From the NCBI GenBank assembly GCA_946481105.1, contig CAMLMM010000057.1, positions 1 to 13,212 on the forward strand: a stretch of DNA of 13,212 nt. The letters are read 5' to 3'. This document shows, piece after piece, positions 1-7,215 of this stretch (position 1 is the first letter of the stretch; every line of letters starts with the position of its first letter). The stretch comes from an uncultured Alphaproteobacteria bacterium. GTDB taxonomy: Bacteria; Pseudomonadota; Alphaproteobacteria; Micavibrionales; Micavibrionaceae. The notes beneath the pieces are model-generated. The model was not told the origin of the DNA. It saw nothing but the letters and a program-made list of their open reading frames with translations, and made no database searches. The position numbers and the translations under genes are program-made.

Positions 1-2
1 CT

Positions 3-101
3 GACTTCAGCAAGTCATTTGCAAGTGCTATGGAAGGGCGGCAAGTGGCGCAGGCCCCAACAGCACCAGCCCCAGCACCAATTCAGGATTTCGCTCCTTA
101 A
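3..101 (+). CDS. C-terminal end of an unidentified protein with an Ala-Pro tail (5' truncated)
   Basis: The third plus-strand frame is open from the window edge to a TAA at 99-101. It reads as a plausible protein end: a charged stretch (DFSKSFASAMEGRQ) followed by alternating Ala and Pro (APTAPAPAP) and a short IQDFAP terminus. Ala-Pro runs of this kind are common as flexible tails or linkers in alphaproteobacterial proteins. Only about 32 residues are visible, so neither family nor function can be named. It lies 25 bases before the next plus-strand gene, so the two could be co-transcribed. Frame 1 is also open here, but its translation does not look like protein. Confidence 0.45.
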   Translation, partial: DFSKSFASAMEGRQVAQAPTAPAPAPIQDFAP

Positions 102-126
102 AGTCCTTACCCGGGGGATCTAAATC

Positions 127-1365
127 TTGCCAGATCAAAAGAACCCATATCAGAAGGCTATTGATACGTCATTACCGCTTATCGGTGATGCCAAGGCCGT
201 TGTCATCACGGATTTTCATCCGCATATGGATAAAACGCATCAGTATGCCTTCGGTCTGGCGAAAAAAACCGGCATGGTTGTCGGCATGGAAATGATCACC
301 CCCGCTGAAGAACAACTCATCCGTGCGTTTGAAGATAAGCAGATAACGCGTGGAAGTTTTGTTACCCTGATGCAGCAACACTTTGACAATGGGTTCGGTC
401 CGAAGTGGTATGTTGGCGATTCCCGCGCCTATCAGTTTTATGAGAACATGGCGCAGAATATCGAAAGCGGAGTCAAAATAAGGGCGGCAGGAACGTATGA
501 AGGGAGTTCCCCAATCCTGGCTAACCCTGATACCCTCAAGCTTCAAAATGAAATGAAGGCCGCCATTATTGCAAAAGACATTGATTACTTTAAATTTATG
601 ACCAAGAACCAGTCGCAATTCAATACCAACCCGCAGGCCCTGTTTGACGGTTATGCCAGGGAGATAGACAGCAGGCGGGAAAGTCTTGATGAAAAGGGGC
701 AAACTGCGTTGGCTGATATTCTTAATAGCCGGGCAAACGGCGGAATGCACACGCCACAGAATTTTCAGGACGGTGTTCTTTCCTTGTTTCATGCACAGCA
801 CCCTTTAACTGGGCAAATCATGGAGATGCACGGCAAATGGCAGCAGATTGAAAGAAGATTCGAGGCAGAGACAAAATCATCAGATTTTGATCTGCCAGTT
901 CGCTTGGCTGCTGATCGTGCGACCGCAGCCCTGGGGGTAAAGCTGGTTAACGAGAATCCTGAGGGAGCTATCATCGTATATGGCAGGGCGCACACAACAC
1001 ACAGCAACCGTGATGGGTTTGACCTGGATTCAGGTTTGCGCGGTGCGGGGATAAATACAGTTATATTTGATCCTCGCCTCCCCATGAATGAAGTGTTGGG
1101 TAGAGATGTGTTGCCGCAGATACGGAATGAAAATATAGCTCTGCTTGTCGACAGCGACAGGGAGATTAAAGCCGAGAACGACCCAAACCGTTATTCCGTC
1201 GATTTGAAATCAGGGCGCATCACGCCAGCCCTTCCAAATATGGATGGTATGTGCGGCAAGGATTATATGATGCCGGATGAAGAGGCCGCGAATGAGGATA
1301 GTTACAAGGGGCCAACCCCAGCGACACAACAATATGGCTGGAAGCCTTCCGGGCCAGGCATGTGA
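127..1365 (+). CDS. ChaN/TIKI-superfamily-like protein, function unknown
   Basis: This is a 412-residue soluble-looking protein with no signal peptide or membrane segment. The N-terminal part (residues 24-75) resembles the opening of ChaN-type proteins: a beta strand ending in DFHPH (His31, His33), a further His38, then a strand ending in GMEM (Glu55), followed by an EEQLIRAFEDKQI helix. Near the C terminus, YGRAHTTH (residues 285-292) resembles the second conserved strand-His motif of ChaN/TraB/erythromycin-esterase-like folds. Known members bind haem or act as hydrolases or proteases, but the usual GE-x-H start motif is replaced here, so no activity is assigned. The TTG start at 127 is chosen because an in-frame TAA lies at 121-123, a GGGGGA sits 8 bases upstream, and the next Met (residue 34) would remove the first histidines. 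It converges on rpsO and ends at a shared terminator. The gene is very probably real; the family assignment is tentative. Confidence 0.7.
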   Translation: MPDQKNPYQKAIDTSLPLIGDAKAVVITDFHPHMDKTHQYAFGLAKKTGMVVGMEMITPAEEQLIRAFEDKQITRGSFVTLMQQHFDNGFGPKWYVGDSRAYQFYENMAQNIESGVKIRAAGTYEGSSPILANPDTLKLQNEMKAAIIAKDIDYFKFMTKNQSQFNTNPQALFDGYAREIDSRRESLDEKGQTALADILNSRANGGMHTPQNFQDGVLSLFHAQHPLTGQIMEMHGKWQQIERRFEAETKSSDFDLPVRLAADRATAALGVKLVNENPEGAIIVYGRAHTTHSNRDGFDLDSGLRGAGINTVIFDPRLPMNEVLGRDVLPQIRNENIALLVDSDREIKAENDPNRYSVDLKSGRITPALPNMDGMCGKDYMMPDEEAANEDSYKGPTPATQQYGWKPSGPGM

Positions 1366-1371
1366 TAATAA

Positions 1372-1397
1372 AAAAGCGGAACAGATGTTCCGCTTTT
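1372..1397. terminator. Bidirectional Rho-independent terminator between the ChaN-like gene and rpsO
   Basis: An 11-bp perfect inverted repeat (AAAAGCGGAAC / GTTCCGCTTTT) with a 4-base loop lies between two convergent genes. On the plus strand it ends in TTTT. On the minus strand the GCGGAAC stem is followed by six T and then ATTAT, a good terminator 22 bases after the rpsO stop. It serves as the end of the minus-strand operon as well as of the plus-strand gene. Confidence 0.85.
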
Positions 1398-1419
1398 CAA
1401 TTCTGTACCGGATGTCCGA

Positions 1420-1689
1420 TTATTTACGGATACCGAGTTTCGCGATGATGGCCTGGTAACGAGGCGCAGCGGTTTTCGCGAGGTAGTCAAGCAGTTTACG
1501 GCGACGCGCAACCATGGTCATCAGACCGCGGCGGCTGCTGAAATCTTTCTTGTTGCTTTCCATGTGCTTGGACAGGTTGTTGATACGCTCGGTCAGAATT
1601 GCGATTTGCACTTCCGGGGAGCCAGTATCATTAGCAGAGGTTTTGTTATCGGTGATAACAGCGGTTTTACGCTCAGGCTTAATCGACAT
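1420..1689 (-). CDS. rpsO: Small ribosomal subunit protein S15
   Basis: This 89-residue protein is full length for bacterial S15, which binds the central domain of 16S rRNA early in 30S assembly and forms a bridge to the 50S subunit. The family signature is intact: [10 protein letters not shown] (residues 21-30), the rRNA-contact residues His42, Asp49 and Ser52, then SRRGL and RRRKLLDYL (residues 52-70), ending in LGIRK. A strong Shine-Dalgarno, AAAGGAG, lies about 6 bases before the ATG. It follows truB by 20 bases and is the last gene of the minus-strand cluster. In most proteobacteria pnp comes next; here the transcript instead meets a terminator 22 bases after the stop. In E. coli S15 represses its own translation; nothing in the short truB-rpsO gap shows whether that holds here. 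Confidence 0.98.
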   Translation of the reverse strand: MSIKPERKTAVITDNKTSANDTGSPEVQIAILTERINNLSKHMESNKKDFSSRRGLMTMVARRRKLLDYLAKTAAPRYQAIIAKLGIRK

Positions 1690-1709
1690 CGTGTTCTCCT
1701 TTCAAGAGA

Positions 1710-2648
1710 TTACAGGTTAAATACACGCACCGGCTGAGCTTCGACTCCGAGTACATCGAGCATCGCGAGAGCTTTGCCGTGATGTGTCGCCATCATCAGT
1801 CCAGCATCACGGCTTTTGATGTCGTGTCCGGCTTTCACCAGGCGCTCAACATCCGGACGGGCTATAAAGGTCAGCTTTTGTCCGTTTTTCAGTCGTGCCG
1901 CTTCCGTGTCATTTACGGCCAGTACCGGGATATCGTCCAGTACGGTCTGAACAGGAAGCACAATGCTTTCAAGGGTGCTTTTATCGTCATTTTGCAGGAA
2001 AAAGTCCAGTGAAATCGCGTTATTCAGGTAAAAAGGGCCGACTCCTTCACGGATCAGGCGGCTGACATAGCCTTTGGTCCCCAGTTTTTCGGCCATATCC
2101 CGCGCCAGGGACCGCACATAGGTGCCTTTGCCACAGACGCAGCGGAAGGTCGCGGAATCGGGGGTTAGGTCGGTTATTTCCAGCTCATAGACTTCCACCG
2201 GGCGGGATTTCAGCTCAACCGTTTCCCCGGCGCGGGCCAGCGCATAGGCGCGTTCGCCGTCAACCTTGATGGCTGAAAATGCGGGAGGAACCTGCTGGAT
2301 GGTGCCGATAAAAGACGGCAAGGTGGCCTCAATCTGGTCACGGGTGGGACGGACATTGGATGTGGCAATGATTTCGCCTTCCATGTCATCGGTGCTGCGC
2401 TGTTCGCCCCAGGTCACGGTATAGAGGTACACCTTGTCGTCATCCATCATGTACTGAACCAGCTTGGTGGCTTCGCCCAGCGCAATAGGCAGGATGCCGG
2501 AGGCGAGGGGATCAAGCGTTCCCGCATGGCCGATTTTGGGGAAATTCAGGGCGCGTTTGACCTTCATCAGCGCGTCATTCGATGTCATCCCGGCGGGTTT
2601 ATGCAGGTTGATCCAGCCGGAGATATTATTCTTGGGTTTCGGGGCCAT
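1710..2648 (-). CDS. truB: tRNA pseudouridine(55) synthase
   Basis: TruB converts U55 in the T-loop of tRNAs to pseudouridine and also acts as a tRNA folding chaperone. The 312-residue length is normal. The N terminus GWINLHKPAGMTSN (residues 11-24) and the catalytic motif GHAGTLDPLASGILP (residues 40-54, nucleophile Asp46) are intact. They are followed by the family motifs QVPPAFSAIKVDGERAY and CGKGTYVRSLARDM. The C-terminal part is consistent with a PUA-like domain, with AKLTF-type residues replaced by QKLTF. The ATG at 2648 has only a weak AGAAAG upstream. Unlike in most relatives, rbfA is not directly upstream: a plus-strand methyltransferase gene lies between, so truB-rpsO either depends on long read-through across an antisense gene or has a promoter of its own in 2649-2750. 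Confidence 0.97.
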   Translation of the reverse strand: MAPKPKNNISGWINLHKPAGMTSNDALMKVKRALNFPKIGHAGTLDPLASGILPIALGEATKLVQYMMDDDKVYLYTVTWGEQRSTDDMEGEIIATSNVRPTRDQIEATLPSFIGTIQQVPPAFSAIKVDGERAYALARAGETVELKSRPVEVYELEITDLTPDSATFRCVCGKGTYVRSLARDMAEKLGTKGYVSRLIREGVGPFYLNNAISLDFFLQNDDKSTLESIVLPVQTVLDDIPVLAVNDTEAARLKNGQKLTFIARPDVERLVKAGHDIKSRDAGLMMATHHGKALAMLDVLGVEAQPVRVFNL

Positions 2649-2713
2649 CTTGGTCTTTCTAATCAGCCGTTTTGTTTAGTGATTTAAGGCCCAAAAGTCA
2701 CGTAACAAATATA

Positions 2714-2743
2714 TTGACATAATTATTAACGATTGTTTATTTT
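2714..2743 (+). promoter_or_regulatory. Candidate sigma70-type promoter for the FkbM methyltransferase
   Basis: A perfect -35 hexamer TTGACA (2714-2719) is followed after 18 bases by TATTTT (2738-2743, 4 of 6 matches to TATAAT). The expected start of transcription is near 2750, at or next to the chosen ATG at 2751. The 102-bp gap between the divergent truB and FkbM genes is AT-rich. On the minus strand only a lone TATATT (2713-2708) without a good -35 is visible, so a truB promoter is not proven. Confidence 0.45.
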
Positions 2744-2750
2744 ACGGCCT

Positions 2751-3536
2751 ATGAGAACAAAATTGAAAAGAACCGTTAAAGACGGCATCAAAACCGCTGC
2801 CCAAGCCTTTAATAAGACTTTTGGTGCGGCGATTACGCCGGAAATGCATGTCATATCCACGCCGCGTAATATGAATCCAGGCACTTATCTTGCTATTATC
2901 CGCGGTACCTATGAGCGGGCTGAGCGGTCCCTGCTTGGGGTTTTTAATTCGGCAGGCACTATCATTGAGTTAGGATCCAATATCGGTGTTGTCAGCAGTA
3001 CGGCTATCGATAAATTACCTTGTTTTGAAAAACTGGTTTGTGTTGAACCTAATCCTGATTCTGTTCCCTCATTGAAAAAGAATGTGGACCGCGCTTTGGC
3101 ACGCAATGCCCCTTATACAGATTTCCTGCAAACAACTTTCGTTGAGGCCGCCATCGGTATGGGAGGGGGAACGATGCCATTTATTCGCCGCCCAGGTCTT
3201 GATTCCGGGCTGGTTGGTCAGGTGGCCGGACGCGACACGGATGGTACGACAATTGATGTCCCGGTTAAATCGCTTAGTGAAATTTTGCGCGAAAATGACG
3301 TGAATGGCGTTTACAGTCTTATCTGCGATATTGAGGGCGGCGAAATTCCATTGATCTATGAAGATGCCGATGCCCTTAGATACTGCGCCAGCATGTTGAT
3401 TGAATTGCATCCGACCAGTCTGACTGGGTCGGATATTGACCAGAATGCTATGCTGGCACGCCTACAATCAATGGGGTTCCAGCCGAAGGCCAACATTGAC
3501 AATACCTATATGCTGGAACGCAGATTCCAGTACTAA
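2751..3536 (+). CDS. FkbM-family SAM-dependent methyltransferase
   Basis: This 261-residue class I (Rossmann-fold) methyltransferase is of the FkbM type, a family that O-methylates sugars, polyketides and other small molecules. Motifs in order are the SAM-binding loop IIELGSNIGV (residues 71-80), the acidic-end motif VCVEPNP (96-102), CDIEGGEIPL (192-201, matching the family IDxEGxE) and the strand IELHP (217-221). The substrate cannot be read from sequence. The ATG at 2751 is preferred over a TTG 18 bases earlier because it fits the promoter position; neither has a Shine-Dalgarno. The gene lies on the strand opposite to the surrounding cluster, between rbfA and truB. It ends 3 bases from the rbfA stop with no terminator, so its transcript probably runs antisense into rbfA. 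This placement suggests later insertion into an ancestral operon. Confidence 0.9.
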   Translation: MRTKLKRTVKDGIKTAAQAFNKTFGAAITPEMHVISTPRNMNPGTYLAIIRGTYERAERSLLGVFNSAGTIIELGSNIGVVSSTAIDKLPCFEKLVCVEPNPDSVPSLKKNVDRALARNAPYTDFLQTTFVEAAIGMGGGTMPFIRRPGLDSGLVGQVAGRDTDGTTIDVPVKSLSEILRENDVNGVYSLICDIEGGEIPLIYEDADALRYCASMLIELHPTSLTGSDIDQNAMLARLQSMGFQPKANIDNTYMLERRFQY

Positions 3537-3539
3537 GAA

Positions 3540-3929
3540 TTATTCGTCGGCTGCCTTTGGCAGGTTATGCAGAATAGCATCTATCTTCGCCGCGTTTTCA
3601 AAACTGTCATCTTCGGCAAAACGCAGTTTCGGCGTGAATTTCATACGTATCTGCCGTGCGAATTCCTTCTGAAAGATATCGGCATTGGCGGACAGGGCTT
3701 CCAGATACGGCTTCGTATCGGCCCCGCCCAGCACGACGATATAGGCCGTCGCATACTTCATGTCAGGAGACACGCGGACTTCGGACACACTGACCATTGA
3801 TGCGTTATCCAGCAGGAATGCATCGTGGAAATGGCCGCGCGCCAGAGTCTCCACCACGATGTGGCGGAGCTGTTCCCCGACACGCAGCTGGCGCTGCGTT
3901 GGGCCGGTATTTGAATTTTGCGGTTTCAT
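3540..3929 (-). CDS. rbfA: Ribosome-binding factor A
   Basis: RbfA binds the 30S subunit near the 5' helix of 16S rRNA and helps late 30S maturation, including in the cold. The 129-residue length is typical. It has the single type-II KH-like fold: the QRQLRVGEQLRHIVVETL helix (residues 12-29), the strand-turn-strand VSEVRVSPDMKYATAYIVV (48-66), and the closing motif LRFAEDDSFENAAKIDAIL (102-120). Its ATG lies one base after the infB stop (TAACATG) and lacks a Shine-Dalgarno, so it is probably translated by coupling to infB. Its 3' end abuts the convergent FkbM gene instead of leading into truB. Confidence 0.96.
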   Translation of the reverse strand: MKPQNSNTGPTQRQLRVGEQLRHIVVETLARGHFHDAFLLDNASMVSVSEVRVSPDMKYATAYIVVLGGADTKPYLEALSANADIFQKEFARQIRMKFTPKLRFAEDDSFENAAKIDAILHNLPKAADE

Positions 3930-3930
3930 G

Positions 3931-6462
3931 TTACGCCAGTGTCCGAGTTTCCTGTTTCACATCAAAGCATTCGATGATGTCACCTTCGCGGATGTCTTCA
4001 TAGTTTTCGAACGCCATACCGCAATCCATGCCTGCCTGAACCTCTTTAACTTCGTCCTTGAAGCGTTTGAGGGTCTTGAGCGTTCCTTCATGAATAACCA
4101 CGTCGTCACGCAGCAGACGGACCTTGGCACCACGTTTGACCGAACCGGTTGTAACCATACAGCCACCGATCTTGCCGACCTTGGTGATGTTGAATACCTG
4201 GCGGATTTCGGCCTGACCCAGATATTCCTCGCGGACCAACGGTGACAGCATGCCGCCCAGCATCGCCTTCACATCGTCGATGATGTTATAGATGATGTTG
4301 TAGTAGCGGATTTCCACCTTGTCACGTTTGGCCATTTCACGGGCCTGCGCGTTCGCGCGGACGTTAAAGCCGACCAGGAACGCACCGGAGGCGCGAGCCA
4401 AAGTGATATCGGATTCGGTGATAGCGCCAACACCGGTATGCAGGATGCGCACGCCGACTTCGGTATTTTCCGCGACCATTTTGGACAATGATCCAGCGAT
4501 AGCTTCGACCGACCCATGCACGTCCGCCTTGATGATAATCGGCAGTTCTTTTTTGTTGTCGCGGGCTTGCGCCAGTAATTGTTCGAAGGATGCGCCGCTG
4601 ACGATAGCCGCTTCTTTTTCTTTCTTCTTGCGCAGACGGTAATCGACGATTTCACGCGCTTTTGGCTCGTTATCCACCACGGTGAACTGGTCGCCAGCAT
4701 CCGGAGTCCCAGTCAAACCAAGGACTTCGACTGGTTGACCGGGAATGGCTTCCTTAATCTGCTGGCCACGGTCATCAAGGATAGCACGGACGCGACCCCA
4801 TTCAGAACCAACCACGAAAATATCGCCTATACGCAGTGTGCCTTTCTGGATAAGCACAGTGGCCACAGAACCGCGGCCCTGTTCCAGTTTGGATTCAACC
4901 ACGGCACCTGCCGCAGCGCGGTTCGGGTTGGCCCGCAGATTGAGAACCTCGGCCTGCAGAAGAATGGTTTCTTCGAGCTTGTCGAGATTCATTTTCTTCT
5001 TCGCGGATACTTCGACGCAGAGGACATCGCCGCCCATCTCTTCCACCTGAACATCGTGTTGCAACAAGTCCTGTTTTACCTGCCACGGGTTGGCATCCGG
5101 CAGGTCAACCTTATTGATGGCGACAATCATTGGGGCATTGGCGGCTTTCGCATGCGCAATGGCTTCAATGGTTTGCGGCATGATCGAGTCATTAGCCGCG
5201 ACAACCAGCACCACGATATCCGTGACGTTGGCACCACGGGCGCGCATTTCGGTAAATGCAGCGTGGCCTGGTGTATCCAGGAACGTGATTTTCTGGCCGG
5301 ATGGCATGGTAATCTGGTACGCGCCAATATGCTGGGTAATACCGCCGGCTTCGCCCGATACAACATCGGTGGAGCGCAGAGCGTCGAGCAAGGAGGTTTT
5401 CCCGTGGTCGACGTGCCCCATAATGGTAACAACCGGTGGGCGCGGCAGCAGGTTGGTATCATTGTCTTCGATACCCTCAATACCGATTTCCACGTCAGCT
5501 TCGGTCACGCGTTTAATCTTATGTCCGAATTCAAGGATAATCAGCTCTGCGGTGTCGGCGTCAATTGACTGATTGATCGTGGCCATAACGCCCATTTTCA
5601 TCAGTGATTTGATAACATCACCCCCGCGTTCGGTCATACGGTTTGCCAGTTCCTGGACGGTGATGGTTTCCGGTACGATAACTTCACGGAATTGTTTTGC
5701 CTGTTCGACTTTGACTCCGGCATTACGGGCTTTTTGACGTGCACGGCGGACGGAGGCAAGTGAGCGACCACTGTCAGCGCGTTCATATTGTTCGTTCAGT
5801 ACCTGGTTAACAGTCATGCGGCCTGAGCGGCCATTATAATTCTCATGGTTGCTTGCGTCGTCATCCGAACCACCACGGCGGGTGGCGGATTTCTTTAAGC
5901 GATCACGATAACTGCTGCTCCCAGAATCATCATCCTGCGGACGAGCAAGAGGAGCCGGTCGGGATTCGGCAAGTTTCTTTTCCTGTGCTTTACGTGCCTT
6001 TTCGGCTTCTTCGGCTTTCAGGCGATCTTCTTCCTTGATGCGTTCCAGCTCTTCCATTTCACGGCGGCGCAACTCTTCGGCATTGATTTTGCCGGGACGT
6101 TTGCCGGTGAGGGCGGCTTCATCACGCAATTTGGCTTCTTCGGCTTCCAGCGCGCGTCGTTTTGCTTCATCCTCGCGGCGGCGTTCTTCATCTTCCTTGG
6201 CCTTTTGCAGGGCTTTCAGGCGCGCATCACGCTCATCGTTGCTCAGATGTGCATCAGTTTGCTCGGCGGCGTTTTCGTCACCAGATGCATTTGCGGGGGC
6301 TGCTGTTGCACCACGTTTTTTACGCACCTCAATCGCCACGCCGCGACTTTGGCCACGCGCGAGCGTCTGCGTAATATGCTGCTGGCCGGGCGTACCACCT
6401 TTAAGGCTCAGAGTTCCCTTTGATCCACCAAGGGAGAGTGTTTTCTTTTCCTGATCGCTCAT
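3931..6462 (-). CDS. infB: Translation initiation factor IF-2
   Basis: IF-2 is the GTPase that brings formyl-Met-tRNA to the 30S subunit and promotes subunit joining. The 843 residues include a short IF2-associated N terminus ([15 protein letters not shown]), and a long Glu/Arg/Lys/Ala-rich charged region (about 75-170) that should be helical or coiled coil. Next come an acidic linker and an IF2_N-like segment around 260-320. The G domain has all motifs: G1 GHVDHGKT (349-356), G2 GGITQHIG (373-380), G3 DTPGH (396-400), G4 NKVD (450-453) and G5 SAK (486-488). Domain II, domain III ([11 protein letters not shown] region) and the C-terminal initiator-tRNA-binding domain follow. The ATG overlaps the ylxR stop (TAATG), which indicates translational coupling. 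Several long open frames opposite it are shadows. Confidence 0.99.
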   Translation of the reverse strand: MSDQEKKTLSLGGSKGTLSLKGGTPGQQHITQTLARGQSRGVAIEVRKKRGATAAPANASGDENAAEQTDAHLSNDERDARLKALQKAKEDEERRREDEAKRRALEAEEAKLRDEAALTGKRPGKINAEELRRREMEELERIKEEDRLKAEEAEKARKAQEKKLAESRPAPLARPQDDDSGSSSYRDRLKKSATRRGGSDDDASNHENYNGRSGRMTVNQVLNEQYERADSGRSLASVRRARQKARNAGVKVEQAKQFREVIVPETITVQELANRMTERGGDVIKSLMKMGVMATINQSIDADTAELIILEFGHKIKRVTEADVEIGIEGIEDNDTNLLPRPPVVTIMGHVDHGKTSLLDALRSTDVVSGEAGGITQHIGAYQITMPSGQKITFLDTPGHAAFTEMRARGANVTDIVVLVVAANDSIMPQTIEAIAHAKAANAPMIVAINKVDLPDANPWQVKQDLLQHDVQVEEMGGDVLCVEVSAKKKMNLDKLEETILLQAEVLNLRANPNRAAAGAVVESKLEQGRGSVATVLIQKGTLRIGDIFVVGSEWGRVRAILDDRGQQIKEAIPGQPVEVLGLTGTPDAGDQFTVVDNEPKAREIVDYRLRKKKEKEAAIVSGASFEQLLAQARDNKKELPIIIKADVHGSVEAIAGSLSKMVAENTEVGVRILHTGVGAITESDITLARASGAFLVGFNVRANAQAREMAKRDKVEIRYYNIIYNIIDDVKAMLGGMLSPLVREEYLGQAEIRQVFNITKVGKIGGCMVTTGSVKRGAKVRLLRDDVVIHEGTLKTLKRFKDEVKEVQAGMDCGMAFENYEDIREGDIIECFDVKQETRTLA

Positions 6463-7199
6463 TATTTTGTCCGTGCTATCGCTTTCAATTTTGTTTCAAG
6501 TTCGAGTAAATTTTGGGTCAATCCGCCGGCTTTCAGACAGATATGCATAATGTTTTCTTCGCCGATGGCGGCGGATAGTTGAGCGCTGGTCCAGGCGTCA
6601 AGAACCGGCAATTCCTGGTGCTTTGCCAGACGTTCCAGTTTTTCACGCCCATTATCCTGTGCGTCACTGGATACCACATAAACGGCTGCCTGGCAGGCTC
6701 TCAGGGATTCATCAACCTTGCTATAACCAAAGGTAAGGTCACCGGCGCGTTTGGCAAGGCTTAATGTCTGCATGGTTTGGCGCTGCAGCCCATCAACCAG
6801 CATATCCATCAAATCACCCGGCACGGTCACATTCTGGCGGGTGTGGCTGGCGAAGCTATTGCGCCAGATAGCTTTTTGAATAACTGCGCGATCAGCTTTC
6901 ACCCAGATAAAAGTCCCCGGCAGTTTATTTGTCACATCAGGAACAATGCGACCATCCGGAGCTACGGCAAAACGGACAAGCTCCCGTAAAGGCAGAACTT
7001 CACCCGTCACAGCGCATATAGCGGTTTTCAGCAGGGTCATGGGCGTTCGTGTCCTTGCGGCTGGTTTAGATATGGCAGGTGCAAGTTCAACAGCCGCCGG
7101 CATAGTTTTATCGGGTGTCCGCAAATAGACATCCAGCAGCGTAGGGGACACAGCCCCTACGACAGGATGATAAAAATATGCGGGCCCTTTTTCTGCCAT
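6462..7199 (-). CDS. YlxR (DUF448) domain fused to an L7Ae-like RNA-binding domain
   Basis: This is the small RNA-binding protein normally found between nusA and infB. The 245-residue form has an unrecognised N-terminal extension (residues 1-55, Pro/Ala-rich), then a YlxR domain (about 58-125: [29 protein letters not shown]), then an L7Ae/L30e-like domain (about 130-230: [27 protein letters not shown]). The fusion is common in alphaproteobacteria. The usual YlxR turn LPGRGAWV appears here as LPGTFIWV, so the glycine-arginine motif is lost. The ATG at 7199 is chosen: it lies 16 bases after the nusA stop with GAGGAAAG upstream. An earlier in-frame ATG at 7268 would overlap nusA by over 50 bases. 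An 8-bp DNA palindrome lies inside the extension. Exact cellular role is not settled; YlxR proteins have been linked to RNase P and to nucleoid or transcription functions. Confidence 0.85.
   Translation of the reverse strand: MAEKGPAYFYHPVVGAVSPTLLDVYLRTPDKTMPAAVELAPAISKPAARTRTPMTLLKTAICAVTGEVLPLRELVRFAVAPDGRIVPDVTNKLPGTFIWVKADRAVIQKAIWRNSFASHTRQNVTVPGDLMDMLVDGLQRQTMQTLSLAKRAGDLTFGYSKVDESLRACQAAVYVVSSDAQDNGREKLERLAKHQELPVLDAWTSAQLSAAIGEENIMHICLKAGGLTQNLLELETKLKAIARTK
7140..7161. repeat. GTAGGGG-type palindrome inside the ylxR N-terminal extension
   Basis: A perfect 8-bp inverted repeat CGTAGGGG / CCCCTACG with a 6-base loop lies within coding sequence, 38 to 59 bases after the ylxR ATG, and encodes part of VVGAVSPT. 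In the mRNA it would form a stable GC-rich hairpin close to the ribosome entry region. GTAGGGG-type hairpins also occur as dispersed palindromic repeats in many bacterial genomes, so this may be a repeat element carried in frame; only one copy is visible here. Confidence 0.55.
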
Positions 7200-7215
7200 A
7201 TAGCTGTTACTTTCC

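Noticed and set aside
2733..2750. TTG start for the FkbM gene
   Set aside because: It lies upstream of the expected transcription start and adds only six residues outside the family core; the ATG at 2751 is simpler.
4579..5568. Long plus-strand open frame (329 codons) opposite infB
   Set aside because: It lies wholly antisense to a full-length, motif-complete infB, has low-complexity shadow-like composition and no recognisable domain or start signal.
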